A stretch of 16,196 nucleotides of DNA from JAGOBX01 sp036733285 (lineage in GTDB: Bacteria; JAGOBX01): positions 1-16,196 of the forward strand of contig DAINAU010000101.1 in the NCBI GenBank assembly GCA_036733285.1. The letters are read 5' to 3'. This document shows, piece by piece, positions 1 to 8,600 of this stretch (the first letter of the stretch is position 1; each line of letters starts with the position of its first letter). The notes under the pieces are model-generated. The model did not search any database. It was given only the letters and a program-made list of their open reading frames with translations, and was not told the DNA's origin. The translations under genes and the position numbers were made by a program.

Positions 1-839
1 TTCAGGTCATAATTCGCCGGATTCGGCCATTTTTCTCCTGTTAACGGATCAAAAACCAAACTATACGGATGTCCTTCAGTATCGATAATTGTTAATTTAA
101 CATAAGCTATTTTAGCTTCTTCGACGTCAGTCGGGATTGTTTTAGATTGCCCTAAAGTTAGTTTGAATACAGCATGTGGTTTTGAATTTGCCGGTATTAT
201 AAAATTTCCCGATGGATACATATTATTTGCTTCAGTAGTTCCTATCGTAGTTAATTTGTCAATTTTCATCTTGACCGTAATGCTTGAAGAATTAGGGCAT
301 TTCGGGTCGATGTTTTGATAGGAAAATGTTCCGTCGTCTCTTTCGCCAAAAGCATGAAGACTGTCTATGGTAAAAACAAACTCTGTTTTTGCCGGAACCG
401 TGTCTTGAATTTGAACTAACAAATATAAATTTCTGGATTCGTATAAAGAAATATTTACAGGAAATTTTATCGGACTTGCGGTTATATCAGTCATTGTAGC
501 TACCGCTTTTGAAATCGAAGGTTCGGTTGCTATTATAATTGTTTTGATATATTTGAACTGGCTTGCCGTTCCTAAACTTACAGTTATAGTGTCTAAATAT
601 ATATCAATCGCTTGAATTTTAGCCGAAGTATCGTCGCCCGCCTCTATTCCTGGAGATACGGAAACTCTATTCGGAATTATCCAGCCGCCGGGCAGGATAT
701 ATTCCGCTCCGCTTAAATTATTATATCCGGTGGCGCTGCATTTTAAACTGTCTTTAGCCGCAAAAGCTAATCCCGCATTACATAACAAAAGAAATAATGC
801 AACAACAATAATTTTAAAAACATTTTTTTTAGAACGCAT
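1..839 (-). CDS. Exported protein of unknown function, C-terminus beyond the window
   Basis: I do not recognise the family. An open frame runs without a stop from an ATG at 837-839 to the window edge, giving about 279 codons. A strong Shine-Dalgarno (AGAGGAG) sits about 10 nt before the ATG. The first 27 residues form a classic Sec signal peptide: basic MRSKK, a hydrophobic stretch FKIIVVALFLLLC, then a likely cleavage after LAFA. The mature part is rich in alternating beta-type residues, Thr and Ser, with short stretches such as GGWIIPNRVSV and YPSGNFIIPANSK. This suggests Ig-like or other beta-sandwich modules rather than an enzyme. It starts 29 bp after the stop of the PorV/PorQ-like gene, so the two probably share a transcript. 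Inference: a secreted or surface protein exported together with, or by, that barrel. Whether it ends in a sorting domain like the giant protein cannot be seen here. Confidence 0.8.
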   Translation of the reverse strand, partial: MRSKKNVFKIIVVALFLLLCNAGLAFAAKDSLKCSATGYNNLSGAEYILPGGWIIPNRVSVSPGIEAGDDTSAKIQAIDIYLDTITVSLGTASQFKYIKTIIIATEPSISKAVATMTDITASPIKFPVNISLYESRNLYLLVQIQDTVPAKTEFVFTIDSLHAFGERDDGTFSYQNIDPKCPNSSSITVKMKIDKLTTIGTTEANNMYPSGNFIIPANSKPHAVFKLTLGQSKTIPTDVEEAKIAYVKLTIIDTEGHPYSLVFDPLTGEKWPNPANYDL

Positions 840-868
840 AACTATATTTCTCCTCTAAAATTTATATA

Positions 869-1771
869 TTAAAAATTATATTTTATACCTAAAATATGAC
901 AGTCCGACAATTCCTTTCCCATAATATACGCGTAATCAAAATTGAATTTGTATAAATTCAATCCTAATCCGCAATATATGTCTTTATCAAAATCTTCGTC
1001 GTAACTGTTGTATCCCGCGCGTATATATAGCATTCTATCATAATTCAGCTCTGCGCCAAAAGATACCGAAGCGTCTTCGTCTCTTACTTTCACTACGTCT
1101 AAAGATAACAGCAAACTCTGATTTTTATAAGATACTCCGCTTCTCATTGTGAAAGGCAGTTTGTTTTCCTGCGATTCGAATTTTAACTTTTGTCCAAAAT
1201 TCAAGAGAGATATTCCGAAACTAAATTCTTCCGAACATAATATTTTTATTCCTGCGTCCGCAGCTATGCTTGAAGCCGAACTATCGTCTATTTTCTGTTT
1301 TATATATTTTCCGGTAAATCCCAGAGCAAACTTGTTTTCCGGTTTTAGAGTCCATGTCAAACTCATTGCGGAATCCGTGGATTTGTAATCTCCCGACTTG
1401 TTGCCGAGCAAATCTCTTCCTTCGATATCGCCGGAACTCAAATGATATACCGCGATTCCTATATAATTTTTGTCGATAATTTTTGCGGCGTAGCCGGCAA
1501 AATCGTATGTTACGTCTTCTATCCATTCGTTATGCTGAATAGTCAATTCGGACTTGTTTAAAAACGCTATTCCGGCAGGATTCCAGTATAATCCGTAGAC
1601 GTCTTCCGCCGCCGCGGTATATGCTCCGCCCAAACTTACCGGTTTGGCTCCAATTCCAATTTGAAGAAATTGAGCTCCGGTAGTTCCCGCGCAATAACCG
1701 TTTGCGGTTGATAAAACGATTGCCGCTGCAACCGCTAATAATACTGAATTTAATATATTTTTGAATTTCAT
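869..1771 (-). CDS. PorV/PorQ-family outer-membrane beta-barrel protein
   Basis: The 300-residue product starts with a Sec signal peptide, likely cut after ANGYCA. The mature N-terminus is the family signature: GTTGAQFLQIGIGAKPVS, then LGGAYTAAAEDVYGLYWNP and AGIAFL, as in PorV/PorQ (FadL-related) barrels. The rest alternates hydrophobic and polar residues in short strands and ends in an aromatic residue (LGIKYNF), typical of an outer-membrane barrel closing strand. Known for the family: in type IX secretion PorV carries substrates with C-terminal sorting domains to the attachment complex, and PorQ-like paralogues are common in other phyla. It precedes a secreted-protein gene by 29 bp, and the giant protein nearby has a T9SS-like tail, so a role in surface export is plausible. 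The ribosome binding site is weak (AGCGGTAA). Which paralogue this is cannot be told from sequence alone. Confidence 0.85.
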   Translation of the reverse strand: MKFKNILNSVLLAVAAAIVLSTANGYCAGTTGAQFLQIGIGAKPVSLGGAYTAAAEDVYGLYWNPAGIAFLNKSELTIQHNEWIEDVTYDFAGYAAKIIDKNYIGIAVYHLSSGDIEGRDLLGNKSGDYKSTDSAMSLTWTLKPENKFALGFTGKYIKQKIDDSSASSIAADAGIKILCSEEFSFGISLLNFGQKLKFESQENKLPFTMRSGVSYKNQSLLLSLDVVKVRDEDASVSFGAELNYDRMLYIRAGYNSYDEDFDKDIYCGLGLNLYKFNFDYAYIMGKELSDCHILGIKYNF

Positions 1772-1835
1772 AAATCTATTTACCGCTAATAATTTAATAA
1801 TTTTAAACTCATACTAAATAATCAATCTCATCTTA

Positions 1836-1887
1836 AACGCTAAAGCGTTCTATCATCTTTCTCTTATTCGTTCTATTCGTCTTATTC
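1836..1887. repeat. ATTCGT-rich intergenic repeat, left part of copy A, cut by the assembly gap
   Basis: The copy starts with the palindrome AACGCTAAAGCGTT (1836-1849). It continues through TCTATCATCTTT into short TTCG units (TTATTCGTTCTATTCG, then TCTTATTC) and is interrupted by Ns. The same start and order occur at 2595-2664. Here one more TTCG unit is present before the gap, so the unit number seems variable. The upstream stretch 1772-1835 is AT-rich with no clear gene. Confidence 0.8.
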
Positions 1888-1987
1888 NNNNNNNNNNNNN
1901 NNNNNNNNNNNNNNNNNNNNNNNNNNNNNNNNNNNNNNNNNNNNNNNNNNNNNNNNNNNNNNNNNNNNNNNNNNNNNNNNNNNNNNN
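1888..1987. other. Assembly gap of exactly 100 Ns
   Basis: The run of 100 Ns is a conventional scaffold-gap length, so its true size is unknown. It falls inside a repeat: the text before it is the left part of the ATTCGT element and the text after it is the right part. Comparison with the uninterrupted copy at 2595-2684 suggests the missing sequence could be only a few TTCG units. Confidence 0.95.
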
Positions 1988-2041
1988 GCGTCATTCGTGG
2001 TTATATTTTTTTACCACGAATCTAACGAATCTAACGAATCT
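1988..2041. repeat. ATTCGT-rich hairpin repeat, right part of copy A
   Basis: The copy contains a perfect inverted repeat ATTCGTGGT / ACCACGAAT around a T-rich loop (TATATTTTTTT). It is followed by a threefold ACGAATCTA-type tandem. The tandem mirrors the TTCG units on the left side, so the whole element can fold into one long imperfect hairpin. It ends 3 bp before the stop codon of the GxxExxY gene. Copies with the same order and orientation are at 2440-2506 and 2592-2684. Confidence 0.85.
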
Positions 2042-2044
2042 ATT

Positions 2045-2422
2045 TTATAATACTATTCTATCATATTTTAACTTATTATGTTCTCCGAAGTTTACTATCA
2101 ATCCTAATTTATTTTTAGTCGCTTTCAAATAATTAAAAACCTGAGCTTTATGTTCATTTAATATTTTCGAAACCGCTTTTATTTCAACAATAATAGAATT
2201 ATAACAAATAAAATCAGGTCTATAACGTTGTTTTAATTCGTTTTTTTTATAAAACAATCTCAATTCTTCCTGCGATTTATACGGAATATTTTGTTCTTTG
2301 AATTCTATTTCAAGACATTCCTGATATACGCTTTCTAAAAAACCAAATCCCATTTGATTATAAACCTCAAAACAAGCTCCGATTATTTTAAAACTTTCAT
2401 CTTATAAAATAATATCAGTCAT
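2045..2422 (-). pseudogene. GxxExxY / PD-(D/E)XK-like small protein gene with a TAA at codon 7
   Basis: The product belongs to the GxxExxY family (PDDEXK_3 type, function not established). It shows the name motif GFLESVY, a nuclease-like core RPDFICYNSIIVEIKAV (Asp, then Glu-x-Lys) and the usual ending GLIVNFGE...YDRIVL. The likely native start is the ATG at 2420-2422, preceded at 7 nt by a perfect GGAGG. That frame reads MTDIIL, then TAA (2402-2404), then DESFKIIGACFEVYNQ, which runs straight into MGFGFLESVY. The residues after the stop look like the family's normal N-terminal helix, so the stop interrupts an otherwise complete gene. A TAA from a Lys AAA codon needs one base change. Alternatives are reinitiation at the internal ATG (2351-2353, 102 aa, losing that helix), a sequencing error, or a short leader peptide. 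The gene is bracketed by repeats: 3 bp after its stop and about 8 bp before its ribosome binding site. Confidence 0.75.
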
Positions 2423-2439
2423 TTTCACGCCTCCATAAT

Positions 2440-2506
2440 ATTCGTTCTATTCGTGTCATTCGCGGTTATATTTTTTTACCACGAATCTAACGAATCTAAC
2501 GAATCT
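2440..2506. repeat. ATTCGT-rich hairpin repeat, copy C
   Basis: The order is ATTCGTTCTATTCG, TGTCATTCGCGGT, a T-rich loop, ACCACGAATCT and two more ACGAATCT units. The arms are complementary with one mismatch (CGCGGT against ACCACG), so the RNA or single-stranded DNA would form a hairpin of more than 20 bp. This copy lacks the CTAAAG-core palindrome present in copies A and D. It lies just upstream of the GGAGG of the GxxExxY gene. The stretch 2507-2591 after it is AT-rich with no gene. Confidence 0.85.
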
Positions 2507-2591
2507 ACTTTAAATGTCAAATCTTTCTTTATATAATAAAACCTTGTGAATTTTTATAACCGTTCGCTTATTTTTTATTTTGCTTTTTTCT

Positions 2592-2684
2592 TTAAACGCT
2601 AAAGCGTTCTATCATCTTTTCTTATTCGTTCTATTCGCGTCATTCGTGGTTTTTTTTACCGCGAATCTAACGAATTAAACGAAT
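2592..2684. repeat. ATTCGT-rich repeat, copy D, abutting the giant gene's stop codon
   Basis: The full element is present without a gap: palindrome AACGCTAAAGCGTT (2595-2608), TTCG units, ATTCGTGGT, T-run, ACCGCGAAT, then TCTAACGAATTAAACGAAT. The inverted repeat has one mismatch (TGG against CGC). The right end touches the TAA (2685-2687) of the giant gene, so the repeat starts where that coding sequence ends. In the transcript of the giant gene it would form a long 3' hairpin. Confidence 0.85.
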
Positions 2685-5600
2685 TTACTTTATTATTCCT
2701 ATTTTCCCTATTTTTTTACCGCCGGAATATTTTAATTTATAAATATACGCTCCGCTCGCAACTTCCTCGTTTTGATTATTTCGCAAGTTCCATTCGAGTT
2801 CGGTTCCCGCGTCGCCCTTGAATTCATATACTTTTCTGCCGGCAATATTAAATATCTGTAAATCCACATTGCCCGAAACTCCGTTAAATATTACTTTATT
2901 TGTTCCATATTTTTCTCTATACGGATTCGGGAAAACATAAAAACCCGAATCAACGCCCGAACCGTATTTTGGCGCGGCAACTGAATAATATGAAAAATGT
3001 TTTAATTCGGCTTTTACTGTTTTTGAAACCGGATCGCTGTAATTAAATCCGTCCTTTACTATTTCCCATTTATTGTTTGTCTCGTTGAATCTGTAAAGTT
3101 TTAATTTTGAACATTCAATGTCCGAATTATCCTCTATTCCGTCGTTGTTATTATCGGAATAAGGAATTTCTACGCTTATCATTTTTTCAAATTCTTTTTC
3201 AACTACCGTTTCAGTTAAAATATTTTTAACGTCGAACTTCCTTAAACTTCCGTCAATTTCCCTAAGATTTCCAAATCCTGCGTTTTTAACAAACGCAAAT
3301 TCGGTTTCGGCCTCGGCTTCTTTCAATATTTCAACATAAGCGCTGTCCGGCAATACGTCTGCCGGAATATTCATAACAGTATTATTAAATTCATAAATAT
3401 TTTCTTTTTTCGGATTCAGCATAACGCGAATATATTTTGTTACCGTATTACCGAATTCATCTATAAATTTTATCGAATTCAATCCGCACTTGGTAAGCTT
3501 AACGAAGTTGCCGTAATAAGCCGCGAATTTTATATTCGATTTTGGAGCCTCTTTAATTTGTTCCACAAAAACTTGAATATTAGCTTCGAACGCTATTGTA
3601 TTTCCGTATTCGTCGGTATAATAAATCGAATACAAAATATCGTCTCCTAAAAACGCTATATTTTCCGGCATATCAACGACTATATTTTTTTTCAAACCCG
3701 GATTTATTTTTATAGACTTATTTTTTTGAAAACCTGAAAATTCTGCCGATATATTTATAGTTTGATTTTTTGTATAACAAATTTCAAATATTGCGGTTCC
3801 GTTATCTGAAATGTTTTTTTTAATTTCCTTAGTTCCGGATTCGCTTATAATTCTTAAATTTATTTTTTTATCGGCTTCAGAAACATATTTAAAATAATCC
3901 TGTCTTTTCAAATTAATAGCGGACGCGACAATTGAAACGGTTTCGCCAGCGTTCGCTTCTTCCGGCGCCGACAGCGCAATATCTCCATAACCCGCATAGT
4001 TATTGACTGCCTTAACGGAAAACGAAGTTTTTGCTCCGGCTTTTTCAGTTTGAAGTTCAATATTAAACATTCCCAAACCGCTCAACGGTTTTAATTCAAA
4101 ATTTATTCTACCGGAAATATCGGATACCAGACTTAAATATTTCGAATCGTTTTCAAACTCGGCGGCGCCTGTTATAATTAAATTTACTGTTTCGCCTTGT
4201 ATAGGATTTTCGTTTATGTCTTTTACTATAGCTGACAAAACCATTGTATCGAATAATCCCGCGGTAATCGTATTATCATCCGGAAACTTCTCGATGATAT
4301 AGGGTTCGGCAACTATTGTGTCCTGATTGTCGGGATTTTGAACTTCTTCCGTATCGCCTGTTTGCGAATCAGATTCGTTATTGTCCGCCGGAACGCTTCT
4401 CGATATAACCGCTGATTTTACAGGGCTTTCATTTCCCGCCATATCTAAAACGCTTATATCAAAATAATATGTTCTGTATCTGTCCAATTCAGTAATGTTC
4501 AATAAAGACGAAGTTTTAATTCCCAAATCTGGTTTTTCTATTTTAGTCAATATAATTCCCGTATCGCTTAAACTCGTTCTATATCGAATCTTATAAGTTG
4601 AAAAATCAGACTCGTTTGACGGTATCCAATTTAAAACAGCGTAATTTGAATAATCCAATACTACAAAATCTCCTACTGACGACGGAACCGAATCAAAATT
4701 CTGATTATTCTCCGTATCTGTTATGCTTCCTTTTGTTATTGTGATTTTTATCGTATCCGATAAAACGCTTGCGTTTCCGACAATATCATATGCGGCTGCC
4801 GCAAAATAATAATCATTTTCAGGTATTAATCCGGTTATGATTGTTTGAGCGTTGTTTTTTTGTCTTAAATTATTATCGTTCGTTAAATTCCAAATTTTTG
4901 ACGAAACCGAATTAATTACAGGAACCGTGTCGTAAAAAATTCCATATGAATAAAAATCTTCCGATTCGTTTCTGTTCCACGTCAATGTTACGCTGTTATC
5001 GTTTATTGACGCATAGTTTAAATTTGTAATCTTTTCCGGCGGCGAACCGTCGATTATTACCGACCAATTCTCCGATTCCGAATATTTGAAAATCTTATTC
5101 TCGATTTTTATCGCAAAATTCAAAACGCAGGATTTTCCGGCTTTTGGTATTGCCGCCTTATACCGATTGCTATAACCTGAAACAAGCTCAGCCTCGACTT
5201 TTTCGCTTTCTTCGAGATCAATTAAATCCAAATTTATTTTATAGTATAATTCGATTTTTCCGGAAATCGCCGGAACCTTATCAGTAGTAAAAACTATGAT
5301 TATATCCGTATCTTTCAAATATACGACAGAACTGAAATCCACCGCCGAATTAACTCCGTCGGTTGCGTAATTAAGCATTACGCTTTTTACGTTTAAAATT
5401 TCTTTATCCGGCAGTTCAGCGGAGTTGATTAAACTTAAATATTTTGTTACGCCGTTTGACGCGCTTATTTTTATCGCGCCGGGTTTTGCTTTGTCCGCAG
5501 AAACCGAAAATTTAAAAGCGCCGTAATCGTCAGTCGTTCCTGATATTAAACTTGAATTATTAATCAGACTGTTTCCGTCTTCAATCGATATTTCAATATT

Positions 5601-8600
5601 CGCGGAAGGAATTGCAACTCCGGAAGCGTCCCTTAATACAACCGTCTTTTCAAAAATATTATTTAAACTTATATCTATCGTATCGCCCGATACCGGTTCG
5701 ATTTTTGAAACCTGACCCGGCGTTTTTCTTAATAATTTGGCTTTTTTTATTGAGCTTTCATTTCCTATTTTATCTACCGAACAAATCTCAAAATAATAAT
5801 TTGAAACAGAATCAAGATTTTGAATCGGCAACACTGAATTTGAAACGGAACCGAGCGTCGGCTCGTTTTTTTTATCCAAAATAATAATCGGATTATTATA
5901 AAAATCTTTTGAATATTTAATTCTATACGAATAAAAATCAGCGTCGCTTACAGGTATCCAATAGACAAACGCGCTCGTTCCTCTGTCGTTGACTATAAAA
6001 CTCTGAACTGCCGCAGGCGGCTCGGAATCAATAACATATTTAAACGCAGATTTATCCCTATTTCTAAAAACCGTATTATTTATCTCAAACACATATTGAA
6101 CTGTTGCGTTATGAATCATTTCGTTATCTGAAGACGGAATGACTCCTTCCCACAATTTTCTTTGGCTTCCGTCTGCGCAAACCATTTCAATATATCTGTC
6201 TTCCGAATTAGTTAAAGATTTTCCGTCGGGAACATTGCCGACGTCATACCATAAATAAACCTTATCGCCGTTGTTCACCGGATATTCAAATTCCGTTGAA
6301 ACGGTTATATTTTTCAACATCAACTTTTCCGAACCGTCTAATAAATGAGCCGTATTTAATCCGTCTGTCGCAGGATCTTCTGCCGGAGTTTGACTGTTTG
6401 TAGTTATTTTAGCGGTTTGAACCGGTTGACTGTAATTTCCCGATATATCTTTTGTCAAGACTCCGAAAGTATATTCATTGTTTGGAAGCAGCCCTTTTAC
6501 TTCGGTTATAGAACCGTATTTGTTTTTTAAATTTGAATCTTTCAAATATGTCCATTGCGAATCAGAAACCGAAACAGTGTCTCCTATCTGATAAACAACA
6601 ATATATTCGCTGAAATCATCCATTGAAAAAACCGGCTCCCAGCTAATATGAATTGTTGTGGTGGAATCCGATATGCCGTTTGCTGATATTTTCGTTATAT
6701 TTGAATTATTTGTTTTATCGAGTTTTATGCGCCAGTATTCGTCGTATATTGTCCTGTAAATCAAACTTCCGTCGCATTCAAATAATAAATTAATTACATC
6801 TCCGTCTTTGTATCCCAAATTTGATACGTTTAAATTCGCCGTCCAGTATCCGTTTCCGGAATCAATACATTGAATTTGAGTATCTGTAAGATTTGACGTC
6901 CCGTTTCCGTCGGGTTTAGCGTTTGTATCAACCCACGCCGTCGGCGGATTTTCGTTTAACGCCGATAATCTGAATCTTATGGCAATATTTTCGTAACTAA
7001 ATCTTTCCATTATTGAAAAATCAACCGCTATTTTTCCCGTTGATTCTCCGGCGGCGCTTAAATCCAAAATATTTTTTTCAGAAGACGTAAAAATCATTAC
7101 CGTATCCGATAAATCGCTTTCATTGCCGGCTTTATCCTTTACGCTTACTGCAAAATAATATTTTGTGAAATTCAATAATCCTGTGATTTTAGAATAAGAA
7201 TTTGTCTGGTTAATTAATGCGCCGTCTTTAGACGAATCCCATTTATTGCTTAATTTTGAAACATCCGGAACCGCGCCGTAATATACGGTATATTCCAGAA
7301 AATCCGTTTTGTCGTATTTGTTCCAGATAATCGAAACTGAATTTAAATTTTTTGAAATCACAGATAACCCTGATAATTTCGCAGGCGGTTCATTGTCAAT
7401 TATATAAGACCATGCCCGCGTCGAATTAAATTTGTAAATTTTTCCATCCACTTCTACAACAAAATAAACCGTTCCATAATTAATGCCGGGTTTCGGAATT
7501 ACCGCGGTTCTCGTCAAACTATCGGCGCTCGCGGAAATTGTCGCGACTGCGGTATCTTGAACTCCGCCCGTCGCTTCGGCGTTTATATTATAATATAATT
7601 TGATTTGATTAATATCGCGCGGTTGTCCCGTTAAAACAAAATTTACAATCGCGGCAGTATCTCTCAAACTGTTCTCAATATAAAAATTACTTAAGATTTT
7701 ATTTCCATCGCTTATATAATTCATTATCGGACTTGTAATCTGGTTTACTCCTTCCGGAGTCGGAATCGAGCATAATTCCCAGTCGAATAAATTATTGTTT
7801 TCATAATAAACCGTATTATTCAGCATTTTTCTTGAAATTGTAAAGTTTTGTGAAGCGTCCAAATATATAAGCGTGTTTTCAATGCCGTTATTGCTCGAAT
7901 ATTTATAATATCCGCTCATACCCCATAACGCCGAAGTATAGTATTCCTGTTTTAATTCCGAAGTTATTGTATCGGATAAAACCCCGTCTCTATTTGACCA
8001 GAATATACATTTGATTATTTCGTCTTGCCCGTTGTATAGAATTATGCCGTCGTCGTTTTTAAAATAATTGTATCCGAGTTCGATTTTTAAATATGTCTTC
8101 TCTCCGATACTTTTTCCTGTCAGCGCAGTTTTAACCGATTTTTCAGATATGGAAGATATTTTATATTCGTTCAAATCCTGGATTCCGGAATAACAATATA
8201 TTTCCGCCCACGCAACCGTATCCCCTGATAACGCAGGATATACTTCGGTAATCATAAGATTTCCAGTAGCTATTGGCGTGTCAAAAACCAATTCCGCAGT
8301 TTCCAAATCTCCTTCGTAATTCCAAGAGTTATACAAGACAACCTTGAACCCGTATTTCTTGTCTGATTGAAGTCCTTTTATTATTGTTGAATTTGTAACT
8401 CCGATTGATAAATTCTTGTCGTCGGAAGCAGTCCAAACATTTGATTTCAAATCTACCGTATCGCTTAACGAATAATATACTTTGTATTGGCTGAAATACG
8501 GATAATTGGTCACTGGATTCCATTTGACAAGAATTTCTCCTCTGCCGGTATTTGCCGCAGATACTCCGGTTATATTAAAATCTACCGGAACTCCTTCTAT

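Noticed and set aside
1149..1388. Plus-strand frame inside the PorV/PorQ-like gene
   Set aside because: Antisense shadow of a well-supported barrel gene.
1836..2684. CRISPR array at the TTCG-rich repeats
   Set aside because: The repeats are hairpins with near-identical, short internal units and a gene between them; there are no regular unique spacers and no cas genes.
5612..5884. Open frame of 90 codons on the plus strand inside the giant gene
   Set aside because: It is antisense to a clear Ig/fibronectin-III coding region and has no ribosome binding site or recognisable protein character.
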